DNA from: Streptomyces broussonetiae
GTDB lineage: Bacteria; Actinomycetota; Actinomycetes; Streptomycetales; Streptomycetaceae
Direction of reading: 5' to 3'
Assembly: GCF_009796285.1 (NCBI RefSeq)
Contig: NZ_CP047020.1
Coordinates: forward strand, 5,642,001 to 5,706,000
DNA: 64,000 bases
Part shown: one piece after another, positions 35,185 to 43,577 of the stretch
How the letters are laid out: each line of letters opens with the position of its first letter
Position numbering within the stretch: position 1 is the first letter of the stretch
Notes under the pieces: model-generated
Databases searched by the model: none
The model's input: the letters and a program-made list of their open reading frames with translations, nothing else
What the model was told of the DNA's origin: nothing
Program-made: the position numbers and the translations under genes

Positions 35185-36369
35185 CACACCCGATCACCAC
35201 GACGCATCCGCCGCCCTGGCCGACAGCCGCCGACACCGGCACCGCTCACGGCCCGGGCTCCGGCCCGGCACCTGTGCCGTCGGGTCCACCGGCGCTCTCG
35301 AACGCGACGACCCCTCGACGCCGCGCTCGTCACCCGGAGAGCCCTCGGGACAGGCCGACGGTCTGTGCCGGCGGGTGTCCTGTGCCGCCACCGTCGGCAC
35401 CGCGGTCGTGAGGGCGCGCTCGCACGTCGTGCGGAAGCACGTGCCCTGCGGGGGCGCCTTCATCGCCCAGGGTGTTCGTGGTGGCGGGTGTCCGTCGACG
35501 GTGGCCCGGCACTGGACGCCGTGGCGGCGCACCGGGGTGGATCGTGGAGGCGCGTGTCCGTTGGCGGCGCCGTTGGCACCAAGGGTCCGGCACCCGGTTC
35601 GGGCAGTCGGCGGTGGCGTGTGTCCCGCGGGGACGTCTTCGGCACCGCGGTTCCGGCCGTCGCGGTGTGCTGCGGCGGCTCGCGGGGAGTTGTGGCCCTG
35701 GGCGGTGCCTTCCGGCCCCGGGCCGTGGCGGCGTGTTTGGGCGGTGGCTTGTGGCGATGCGGGTCCCTCGGCGGTGCCCTGGGTGCCGAGGCCGTGGCGG
35801 TGTGCTCCGGCGGGACGTACGGGCGTGGATGCGTCGGCGCCCTCGGCCGTGGGGGCGCGGCGCCATGGTCCGCCCGTCCGTGTGGTCGGGCGGGCGTGTG
35901 CAGGAGCGGCGTCGCCGGTGTCTCGGTGAGATCCGGGGACCGGTGTTCCGGTCGCCCGGGGAAGCGGTGGTGACGCGTTCGCGCGGGGTGGACCCGGTCA
36001 CACCTGAGGCCGGATCCACCGGAGCGCCGACAGGATGCGCTCCCGCGCGCGGGACCGGGATCGCGTGCCGCGCGGGAGCGCCGTGACGCGCCCGGGCGGG
36101 ACGGAACTGCCGTACGGCAGGACCCGGGTCCGCCGGGTTTCGCCGGGCCGGCGAGGAACATCCGCGGCCGGCGCCGCCCGGCACGGGTCGGCGTGCAGGT
36201 GCCGGGTCCGTGCGCACCGGGGCGGGATGACCTCGTCGGACGCCTCGGCGGGTGGTGTGCAAGGCGGCCCGCCGGACGCGCGCTGCTCGTTTCGGCGCGG
36301 ATGCCGCATCCTTGAGATGTGGAGTCTCTCGGGGACGAGTCGGTCGAGCGGAAGGGGAGGGCGCAGGAG
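35185..36369. other. 1.2 kb stretch without an assignable gene
   Basis: No reading frame here shows a recognisable protein. Every frame gives low-complexity Arg/Pro/Gly-rich sequence. The middle carries degenerate direct repeats of about 66-69 bp. The right end must contain the promoter of the shbA-like gene. It could be decayed coding DNA, a repeat-rich noncoding region, or a fast-evolving protein gene on the minus strand (about 35460-36161). Confidence 0.5.
35474..35860. repeat. degenerate 66-69 bp direct repeats
   Basis: The clearest copies start at 35656, 35722 and 35791, each opening with GCCGTSGCGGYGTG (S = C/G, Y = C/T) and containing a central GGCGGTGCC-like block; spacings are 66 and 69 bp. 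Weaker copies extend back to about 35474. Spacings are multiples of three, and on the minus strand one frame gives units like PPxHxATA followed by a basic stretch. Confidence 0.5.
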
Positions 36370-37047
36370 ATGAGTGCCGGCGCACCTGCTCATAACGCTT
36401 CGGTGCACAACCACGAACACGATGCGACGGACCGGACGGCCGCAAGGCACCATGGACCGATGCGCGAGGACGATGCGGGCACGGCCCACGGGGCGATCGG
36501 TGCGCTCGTGCATCGTGCCGTCGACGGGGACGAGCAGGCCACGCACGATCTGCTCGCCCATGTCCACCCGCTCGCGCTGCGCTACTGCCGCACGCGGCTG
36601 TCCCGGCTCCCGGGCGACGCGCGCCACTTCGTCGAGGACCTCGCCCAGGAGGTCTGTGTGGCGGTGCTCCTCGCGCTGCCCCGCTATCGCGACACCGGCC
36701 GCCCCTTCGAGGCCTTCGTCTTCGCCATCGCCTCGCACAAGGTCGCCGACCTCCAGCGGGCGGCGATGCGCCACCCGGGCTCCACGGCGGTCCCCTCGGA
36801 CGAGATGCCCGAGCGCCCCGACGACTCCCTCGGTCCCGAGGAGCGCGCCCTGCTCAGCAGCGATGCCGCCTGGGCCAAGAAGCTGCTGGCCAACCTCCCC
36901 GAGAACCAGCGCGAACTGCTCCTGCTGCGTATCGCCGTGGGCTTGACCGCGGAGGAGACGGGGCAGATGTTGGGAATGTCACCCGGCGCCGTCCGGGTCG
37001 CCCAGCACCGGGCGCTGAGCCGGTTGCGCGCGCTCGCCGAGCAGTAA
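36370..37047 (+). CDS. shbA: ECF-type sigma factor, ShbA/SigD-like
   Basis: A 225-residue sigma factor. Region 2 is ATHDLLAHVHPLALRYCRTR through FEAFVFAIASHKVADLQR. Region 4 is LPENQRELLLLRIAVGLTAE with GMSPGAVRVAQHRALSRLR. By position next to guaB and downstream of bldM/whiD it matches the gene called shbA in Streptomyces (needed for transcription of the principal sigma gene hrdB) and sigD in Mycobacterium. No anti-sigma gene is adjacent. The His-rich N-terminal 45 residues are variable, so the start could also be the ATG at 36460. Confidence 0.8.
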   Translation: MSAGAPAHNASVHNHEHDATDRTAARHHGPMREDDAGTAHGAIGALVHRAVDGDEQATHDLLAHVHPLALRYCRTRLSRLPGDARHFVEDLAQEVCVAVLLALPRYRDTGRPFEAFVFAIASHKVADLQRAAMRHPGSTAVPSDEMPERPDDSLGPEERALLSSDAAWAKKLLANLPENQRELLLLRIAVGLTAEETGQMLGMSPGAVRVAQHRALSRLRALAEQ

Positions 37048-37209
37048 CCCCCTTGGCCCAGGCCCCTGTCGTCCTGCCTTGAACAGGCCTGCTTCCATTT
37101 CCGTACGAACATACGAAGCCTGAAGTCACGCGCGACCGTGGAATTTGCTAGCAACGCTTCCCGTTAGCATGGACATCCGCACCGATCAAGGCCATTTGGG
37201 GAAGGTGTC

Positions 37210-38718
37210 ATGACTGCCAACGTCGACGGAGTGCCCGGTAAATTCGCGACACTCGGGCTGACCTACGACGACGTGCTGCTGTTGCCGGGCCCGTCGGACA
37301 TGGCACCCGACGAGATCGACACCGCCTCGTACGTCTCCAAGAACGTGCGGGTCAACATCCCGCTGCTGTCCGCCGCCATGGACAAGGTGACCGAGTCCCG
37401 CATGGCGATCGCGATGGCCCGCCAGGGCGGCGTCGGCGTGCTGCACCGCAACCTCTCCATCGAGGACCAGGCCAACCAGGTCGACCTGGTGAAGCGCTCC
37501 GAGTCCGGCATGGTCACGGACCCCATCACCATCCACCCGGAGGCCACGCTCGCCGAGGCCGACGCGCTGTGCGCCAAGTTCCGCATCAGCGGCGTCCCGG
37601 TGACCGACGGGGACAAGAAGCTCCTCGGCATCGTGACCAACCGCGACATGGCCTTCGAGAGCGACCGCAGCCGCCGTGTGCACGAGGTCATGACCCCGAT
37701 GCCGCTGGTCACCGCCAAGGTCGGCACCTCGGGCGCCGAGGCCATGGAGCTGCTGCGCAAGCACAAGATCGAGAAGCTGCCGCTGGTCGACGACGAGGGC
37801 GTCCTCAAGGGCCTGATCACCGTCAAGGACTTCGTCAAGGCCGAGCAGTACCCGAACGCCGCCAAGGACGCCGAGGGCCGTCTCCTGGTCGGCGCCGCGG
37901 TCGGCGTGGCCGGTGACTCCTTCGAGCGCGCCCAGGCCCTGATCGAGGCCGGTGTCGACTTCATCGTCGTGGACACCGCGCACGGCCACTCCCGCCTGGT
38001 CGGCGACATGATCGCCAAGATCAAGTCGAACTCCTCCGGCGTCGACGTCATCGGCGGCAACGTCGCCACCCGCGACGGCGCCAAGGCCCTGGTGGACGCG
38101 GGTGCCGACGGCATCAAGGTCGGTGTCGGCCCCGGCTCGATCTGCACCACGCGCGTGGTCGCCGGCGTCGGCGTCCCTCAGGTCACTGCGATCTACGAGG
38201 CCGCGCTCGCCGCCAAGGAGGCCGGTGTCCCGGTCATCGGCGACGGCGGTCTGCAGTACTCCGGCGACATCGCCAAGGCCCTGGTCGCGGGCGCCGACAC
38301 GGTGATGCTCGGCTCGCTGCTCGCGGGCTGCGAGGAGTCCCCGGGCGAGCTGCTGTTCATCAACGGCAAGCAGTTCAAGTCGTACCGCGGCATGGGTTCC
38401 CTCGGTGCCATGCAGACCCGTGGCGAGCGCAAGTCCTTCTCCAAGGACCGCTACTTCCAGGAGGGTGTCGCCTCCGACGAGCAGCTGATCCCCGAGGGCA
38501 TCGAGGGCCAGGTGCCCTACCGCGGCCCGCTGGCCTCGGTCGTCCACCAGCTGGTCGGCGGCCTGCGCCAGTCGATGTTCTACGTCGGCGGCAGGACGGT
38601 CCCCGAGCTGCAGGCCAACGGCCGGTTCGTACGGATCACCTCGGCGGGCCTGAAGGAGAGCCACCCGCACGACATTCAGATGACGGTCGAGGCGCCGAAC
38701 TACAGCAGCAAGAGGTAG
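37210..38718 (+). CDS. guaB: inosine-5'-monophosphate dehydrogenase
   Basis: A 502-residue enzyme catalysing IMP to XMP, the first committed step to GMP. The barrel starts LTYDDVLLLPGPSD. A CBS pair (about 100-225) interrupts it. The catalytic Cys loop GPGSICTTR lies near residue 307 and the flap near FSKDRYFQEG. GGGGAAGG 7 nt before the ATG is the ribosome-binding site, and TTAGCAT about 45 bp upstream may be the -10. It forms a guanine-nucleotide cluster with guaB3 and the more distant guaA. Confidence 0.97.
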   Translation: MTANVDGVPGKFATLGLTYDDVLLLPGPSDMAPDEIDTASYVSKNVRVNIPLLSAAMDKVTESRMAIAMARQGGVGVLHRNLSIEDQANQVDLVKRSESGMVTDPITIHPEATLAEADALCAKFRISGVPVTDGDKKLLGIVTNRDMAFESDRSRRVHEVMTPMPLVTAKVGTSGAEAMELLRKHKIEKLPLVDDEGVLKGLITVKDFVKAEQYPNAAKDAEGRLLVGAAVGVAGDSFERAQALIEAGVDFIVVDTAHGHSRLVGDMIAKIKSNSSGVDVIGGNVATRDGAKALVDAGADGIKVGVGPGSICTTRVVAGVGVPQVTAIYEAALAAKEAGVPVIGDGGLQYSGDIAKALVAGADTVMLGSLLAGCEESPGELLFINGKQFKSYRGMGSLGAMQTRGERKSFSKDRYFQEGVASDEQLIPEGIEGQVPYRGPLASVVHQLVGGLRQSMFYVGGRTVPELQANGRFVRITSAGLKESHPHDIQMTVEAPNYSSKR

Positions 38719-38767
38719 CTCTCAGGTAGCACGCGCGCCGCTCCACGCGCGCGTGACGGCCACGCCA

Positions 38768-38800
38768 CGGCGGCCCCGGAGCATCCGGGGCCGCCGTTGT
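38768..38800 (+). terminator. guaB terminator
   Basis: CGGCGGCCCCGGA (38768-38780) and TCCGGGGCCGCCG (38784-38796) pair perfectly over 13 bp around a GCA loop, followed by TTGT. A GATACT -10-like box for guaB3 follows within 20 bp. Confidence 0.85.
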
Positions 38801-38855
38801 CGTGCCCGTCGGCGATACTGGGAGACGCTGAAACGCATCAGGGAAAGGCCAAGAC

Positions 38856-39980
38856 GTGACTGAGATCGAGATCGGGCGCGGCAAGCGGGGCCGCAGGGCG
38901 TACGCCTTCGACGACATCGCCGTCGTCCCCAGCCGCCGTACGCGGGACCCGAAGGAGGTCTCGATCGCCTGGCAGATCGACGCCTACCGCTTCGAGCTGC
39001 CCTTCCTGGCCGCCCCCATGGACTCGGTCGTCTCCCCGGCCACCGCGATCCGCATCGGTGAGCTGGGCGGCCTGGGTGTCCTCAACCTCGAGGGCCTGTG
39101 GACGCGGCACGAGGACCCGCAGCCGCTGCTGGAGGAGATCGCCGAGCTGCCGTCCGAGCGGGCGACCCGCCGCCTGCAGGAGATCTACGCGGCGCCGATC
39201 AAGGAAGAGCTGATCGGGGCCCGCATCAAGGAGGTGCGCGACTCCGGCGTGGTCACGGCGGCGGCGCTCTCCCCGCAGCGCACCGCCCAGTTCTCCAAGG
39301 CGGTCGTGGACGCGGGCGTGGACATCTTCGTCATCCGCGGTACGACGGTCTCGGCGGAGCACGTGTCGTCCTCGCACGAGCCGCTGAACCTGAAGCAGTT
39401 CATCTACGAGCTGGACGTCCCGGTGATCGTCGGCGGCTGTGCCACGTACACCGCGGCCCTGCACCTGATGCGTACCGGTGCGGCCGGTGTCCTGGTCGGC
39501 TTCGGCGGTGGCGCCGCGCACACCACGCGCAACGTGCTGGGCATCCAGGTGCCGATGGCCACGGCCGTCGCCGACGTGGCCGCGGCCCGCCGTGACTACA
39601 TGGACGAGTCCGGCGGCCGGTACGTCCACGTGATCGCGGACGGTGGCGTCGGCTGGTCCGGCGACCTGCCCAAGGCGATCGCCTGCGGCGCCGACGCCGT
39701 GATGATGGGCTCCCCGCTGGCCCGCGGCACGGACGCCCCCGGCAAGGGCCACCACTGGGGCATGGAGGCGGTCAACGAGGAGCTGCCCCGTGGCAAGAAG
39801 GTCGACCTCGGCACGGTCGGCACGATCGAGGAGATCCTCACCGGCCCGTCCCACACCCCCGACGGCTCGATGAACTTCTTCGGTGCCCTGCGCCGCGCCA
39901 TGGCCACGACCGGCTACAGCGAGCTGAAGGAGTTCCAGCGGGTCGAGGTGACGGTCGCGGACAGCCAGCACCGCCGCTGA
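38856..39980 (+). CDS. guaB3: GuaB3-family IMP dehydrogenase-like protein
   Basis: A 374-residue barrel protein related to IMPDH and GMP reductase but without CBS domains. The core is kept (RKxRAYAFDDIAVVPSR-like start, APMDSVVSPATA, GGCATYTAALHLM, DGGVGWSGDLPKAIACGADAVM). The loop that in guaB reads GSICTTR reads GAAHTTR here, so the usual catalytic Cys is replaced by His. It lies next to guaB as in Mycobacterium. The true reaction is uncertain. Start GTG at 38856. Confidence 0.9.
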   Translation: MTEIEIGRGKRGRRAYAFDDIAVVPSRRTRDPKEVSIAWQIDAYRFELPFLAAPMDSVVSPATAIRIGELGGLGVLNLEGLWTRHEDPQPLLEEIAELPSERATRRLQEIYAAPIKEELIGARIKEVRDSGVVTAAALSPQRTAQFSKAVVDAGVDIFVIRGTTVSAEHVSSSHEPLNLKQFIYELDVPVIVGGCATYTAALHLMRTGAAGVLVGFGGGAAHTTRNVLGIQVPMATAVADVAAARRDYMDESGGRYVHVIADGGVGWSGDLPKAIACGADAVMMGSPLARGTDAPGKGHHWGMEAVNEELPRGKKVDLGTVGTIEEILTGPSHTPDGSMNFFGALRRAMATTGYSELKEFQRVEVTVADSQHRR

Positions 39981-40025
39981 CCCCTGCGTCGCGCAAGGGC
40001 CCGCCCACCGATGCTTCCGTTCTAG

Positions 40026-41313
40026 TGGTCGTCGCAACACCCCAGTTCAGGGGATGCGATGGACTTCGAGATTCGGAAGGTGCGGAGCCCTCAGGGCCGC
40101 AAGAAGCTCTCTGCTGAGCGAGCTGCATACTTCCAGCTCATGCAGCAGGGTGTGAGCAACGAGGACGCGTGCCGGATCGTCGGGGTGAACTCGAAGACCG
40201 GCAGGCGCTGGCGCAACGGACGTAGACCGTCCGGCCGGAACAAGGCGGCACCACCGGTTCGTCCGGTGGTGCCGTTCTCCGCTTCTTCGACGCGGTGCCT
40301 GAGTCAGGACGAGCGGATCTACATAGCCGACCGGATACGGGAGAAAGCACCGGTCAGGGCCATCGCCGCCGAACTGGGCCGCAGCCCGTCCACCATCAGC
40401 CGCGAGATCCGCCGCAACCGCACCACGGGCACCACCGGTCAGTGGCGCTACCGGCCCTACGCCGCTCAGGCTCGCGCGGACAGCCGCCGTCCCCGCTCCA
40501 AGCCGCGGAAAATCCACCGGATCCCTGAGCTGCGAGACTTCGTCCAGGCCGGCCTTGACCGCCGGTGGAGCCCGGAACAGATATGCCACGCTCTGAAGTC
40601 ACAGTTTCCCGACCGGCCGGAGATGCATGTGGTCCACGAGACGGTCTACCAGGCTCTCTACGTCCAGGGCCGTGGGGAACTGCGCCGTGAGCTGGCCCGC
40701 GCACTGCGCTCGGGGCGCACCCGCCGCAAGCCCCAGCGGCAGACCCGCAGCCGGCAGCCCCGCTTCCGGGACCCCATGGTCATGATCAGCGAACGTCCCG
40801 CCGAGGCCGAAGACCGGGCAGTGCCCGGCCACTGGGAAGGCGACCTGATCATCGGTAAGGACGGAGCCTCGGCCATCGGCACCCTCGTCGAACGCGCCAC
40901 CCGCTACGTGATGCTCTTGCACCTGCCCGACGGCCGCAGCGCCGAACACGTCCGGGACGCCCTGGTGGACACCGTCCGGACGCTGCCCGGACACCTGGTC
41001 CGCTCACTCACCTGGGACCAGGGCGCCGAGATGGCCACCCACAAGAGCTTCAGCATCGCCACCGACGTCCCGGTCTACTTCTGCGACCCGGCCAGTCCCT
41101 GGCAGCGCGGCTCGAACGAGAACACCAACGGCCTGCTGCGGCAGTACTTCCCCAAGGGCACCGACCTCTCGGTCCACACTCGCGAACACCTGGAGGCCGT
41201 AGCGGCCGAACTCAACGGCCGCCCACGCAAAACGCTCGGCTGGGAAACCCCAGCCGAGCGCCTGCATAAACTGCTCACGGCCTGATCAACACGACCACGT
41301 GTTGCGACGACCC
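40026..41313 (+). mobile_element. IS30-family insertion sequence, complete
   Basis: The element is about 1288 bp long with one transposase gene. The ends carry 14-bp inverted repeats, GGTCGTCGCAACAC (40027-40040) and GTGTTGCGACGACC (41299-41312). CTAG stands on both sides (40022-40025 and 41314-41317), which may be a target duplication or part of the palindromic target. Ends and transposase are both intact, so it is likely recent and possibly active. Confidence 0.9.
40059..41285 (+). CDS. IS30-family transposase
   Basis: A 408-residue transposase. The N-terminal helix-turn-helix segments (GVSNEDACRIVGVNSKTGRR, then RAIAAELGRSPSTISREIRR) bind the ends. The DDE catalytic core runs from about 240 with GHWEGDLIIGKDGASAIGTL, then LTWDQGAEM for the second Asp, and SNENTNGLLRQYFPKG for the Glu. 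The C-terminus LNGRPRKTLGWETPAERL is typical of the family. No frameshift or stop is seen. It starts 18 bp inside the left repeat. Confidence 0.95.
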   Translation: MDFEIRKVRSPQGRKKLSAERAAYFQLMQQGVSNEDACRIVGVNSKTGRRWRNGRRPSGRNKAAPPVRPVVPFSASSTRCLSQDERIYIADRIREKAPVRAIAAELGRSPSTISREIRRNRTTGTTGQWRYRPYAAQARADSRRPRSKPRKIHRIPELRDFVQAGLDRRWSPEQICHALKSQFPDRPEMHVVHETVYQALYVQGRGELRRELARALRSGRTRRKPQRQTRSRQPRFRDPMVMISERPAEAEDRAVPGHWEGDLIIGKDGASAIGTLVERATRYVMLLHLPDGRSAEHVRDALVDTVRTLPGHLVRSLTWDQGAEMATHKSFSIATDVPVYFCDPASPWQRGSNENTNGLLRQYFPKGTDLSVHTREHLEAVAAELNGRPRKTLGWETPAERLHKLLTA

Positions 41314-41389
41314 CTAGAAACTGCCATGAGGTGGGCGGGCCCTTTGCACGGCCGGTGTCCCATGGCGCGGGTGCCGTGGCCGGCGTGCC

Positions 41390-41944
41390 CTACGCGGCGG
41401 CCTTCTTGGCGCCGGAGAACGCGGCGAACGCGGCGATGGCGAAGAAGAGGAAGGTCAGCGGGTCCGCGTCCTGCTTCCACGCCTTCTGCACGACGTCGAA
41501 GTGCTGGAAGAACACCTCGTTGAAGCCGACGTTCAGCGCCTTGGCGCCGATCATGGCCTCGCCGACGAGCTGGCCGAAGTACACCGAGGCGAGCGCGAGG
41601 ACGACGCTCGCGATCGGCAGGACGGGGTTGCGGCCGCCCGCCTTGCCGGCCGCGAGGCCGATGACGAAGCCGACACCGACGGCCGCGTAGCCGATCTCGT
41701 GCTTGGTGGCGCCGATGACGACGCCGTAGAGCGCGGCGGCGGCCACGGCGGCGACGACCGCGGCGACCACGCCGAGGACGAGGTTGTTCCTGCCCGGCGC
41801 CGGCGCCGGGGCGAAGGCGCCCGGCTGAGCGGCGTAGGCGCCCTGCTGCGGCGGGTACGGCACAGCGGCCGGCGCCTGCTGGGCGTACGCGGCGCCGTCG
41901 GCCTGGCCGGGCTGCGGCTGTGGTGGCGGAGCTGACTGGCTCAT
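41390..41944 (-). CDS. small membrane protein with Pro/Gln/Ala-rich N-terminus
   Basis: A 184-residue protein. The first 50 residues are Pro/Gln/Ala-rich and presumably cytoplasmic. Three hydrophobic segments follow (LVLGVVAAVVAAVAAAALYG, VGFVIGLAAGK, VLPIASVVLALASVYFGQL), and a fourth lies near the C-terminus. No catalytic motif is visible. TAGTCT at about 42025-42030 on this strand, with an A-tract further upstream at 42060-42066, may be its promoter. The IS30 element sits between it and guaB3 and has separated it from its terminator. Confidence 0.8.
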   Translation of the reverse strand: MSQSAPPPQPQPGQADGAAYAQQAPAAVPYPPQQGAYAAQPGAFAPAPAPGRNNLVLGVVAAVVAAVAAAALYGVVIGATKHEIGYAAVGVGFVIGLAAGKAGGRNPVLPIASVVLALASVYFGQLVGEAMIGAKALNVGFNEVFFQHFDVVQKAWKQDADPLTFLFFAIAAFAAFSGAKKAAA

Positions 41945-42088
41945 GACAGGAATCCCCCCGTGCTGTGCACAACTGGATGGCGAAACGGAGACGTACGCGC
42001 ACATCTGTGCGACGAGTCCGGGGGAGACTAACAGCAGGCGACGGCAATGCTCTCGGCCGTTTTTTTATCGTGATCGTTCGTGACGTGC

Positions 42089-43297
42089 TCAGAGCCGGTG
42101 CGCCGCCCCCGTCGGGGTCGCTCCACGGGTGTCCAGCAGCAACTGGGCCTTGACCGACAGGCCCTGCAGGTCGTACGTCCGGTGCTGCTGGAGCAGGATC
42201 GTCAGGTCCGCGTCGGTGGCCGCCTCGTAGAGCGAGTCCGCGCGCGGGACCGGTCGGTCCAGCACGCTCCACGCGGGCACGTGCGGGTCGTGGTAGCTCA
42301 CCGAGGCGCCCATCTCCATGAGCCGGATCGCGATCTCCTGGGCCGGAGTGCCCTGCAGGTCGGCGAGGTCGGCCTTGTAGGTGACGCCGAGCAGCAGCAC
42401 GCGCGCACCCCGGGCGGACTTGCCGTGCTCGTTGAGGAGGGTGGCGGCGCGCTGGACGACGTAGCGGGGCATGCGGTGGTTGACCTGCTGGGCCAGCTCC
42501 ACCATCCGCAGGGTGCGGGTGGCGTGGCCGGTCAGGTCCTGTGGGACGCCGTGCCCGCCGACGCCGGGTCCGGGGCGGAACACCTCGAATCCGAACGGTT
42601 TGGTCTCCGCGCACCGGATGACGTCCCACAGATCGACGCCCAGCTCATGGCACAGGACGGCCATTTCGTTGACGAGCGCGATGTTGACGTGCCGGAAGTT
42701 GGTCTCCAGCAGCTGCACGGTCTCCGCCTCGCGCAGCCCACGCGCGCGTACCACCTTGTCGGTGAGCCGCCCGTAGAACGCGGCGGCCGACTCGGTACAG
42801 GCCGAGGTGAGGCCGCCGATGACCTTGGGGGTGTTGGCGGGGGTGTGGTCGCGGTTGCCGGGGTCGACCCGGCTGGGCGAGTAGGCGAGATGGAAGTCGC
42901 GGCCGGCGCGCAGCCCCGAGCCCTCCTCCAGCAGCGGGCGCAGGAACTCCTCGGTCGTGCCGGGCAGTACGGGTGACTCCAGGATGACCGTGGTGTGCGG
43001 GCGCAGCCGCTCGGCCAGGGTGCGGGCGGCGGCCTCCACCTGGCCGAGGTCGAGACCGCCGTCGGCGCCGCGCGGGGTCGGCGCACAGATCACGGCGGTG
43101 CGCACCCGGCCGAGCAGGGCGGGGTCGGTGCCGGGCCGGAAGCCCGCGGAGTGCATCCGGCGCAGCTCGGCGGGGCTGAGGGAGCCCGCCTCGGGACCGG
43201 TCGCGTAGCCGATGGTGTGGATGCCCGCGGCGACTGCGGCCTGGGCGAGCGGCAATCCGTACGGGCCGAGTCCGATGACAGCGAGGTCTGCGGGCAT
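42089..43297 (-). CDS. UDP-sugar dehydrogenase-like protein without catalytic Cys
   Basis: A 402-residue protein with the three-domain layout of nucleotide-sugar 6-dehydrogenases: an N-terminal NAD site (LAVIGLGPYGLPLAQA), a middle helical domain (LLETNFRHVNIALVNEMAVL), and a C-terminal UDP-binding domain (LLLGVTYKADLADLQGTPA). The motif that should read GVGGHCIPVDP reads GVGGHGVPQDL, so the nucleophilic Cys is Gly. Oxidation to the acid is then unlikely. It may act on another substrate or be regulatory. It stands alone, without glycosyltransferase neighbours. Confidence 0.85.
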   Translation of the reverse strand: MPADLAVIGLGPYGLPLAQAAVAAGIHTIGYATGPEAGSLSPAELRRMHSAGFRPGTDPALLGRVRTAVICAPTPRGADGGLDLGQVEAAARTLAERLRPHTTVILESPVLPGTTEEFLRPLLEEGSGLRAGRDFHLAYSPSRVDPGNRDHTPANTPKVIGGLTSACTESAAAFYGRLTDKVVRARGLREAETVQLLETNFRHVNIALVNEMAVLCHELGVDLWDVIRCAETKPFGFEVFRPGPGVGGHGVPQDLTGHATRTLRMVELAQQVNHRMPRYVVQRAATLLNEHGKSARGARVLLLGVTYKADLADLQGTPAQEIAIRLMEMGASVSYHDPHVPAWSVLDRPVPRADSLYEAATDADLTILLQQHRTYDLQGLSVKAQLLLDTRGATPTGAAHRL

Positions 43298-43577
43298 GGC
43301 GTGGGCCGTCCTTCCCAGTGGCCGAAGCGGGACAGGTGCGCAACCGCTGTGGAAAGCATGAGCGTGCGCAGTGTCAGGCTAGGTACAAATATGACCGTTA
43401 TGTGTGATTGTGTTCGTGTGTCTTCCAAGGCTTGTGCGTGAGTTGTCCACAGGTTGGGAGCCCGTGGTGGCTGAAGCCGGGCAAGCCGGTCAGAATTTGG
43501 GCATGAGGAGGGGATGAACCGGGCTTCGCCCACCGGGTGCGGCCGACGCGAGCGAGTGTGCACAGCGGGAGGCAGCG

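Larger units (their letters stand above)
39995..41344. other. terminator hairpin split by the IS30-type element
   Basis: AAGGGCCCGCCCACC (39995-40009) just after guaB3 and GGTGGGCGGGCCCTT (41330-41344) are perfect 15-bp inverted repeats lying on the two sides of the inserted element. Removing the element restores a hairpin with a loop of about 30 nt centred on TTCTAGAA, the insertion point. It was the shared terminator of guaB3 and the convergent membrane-protein gene. Confidence 0.8.
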
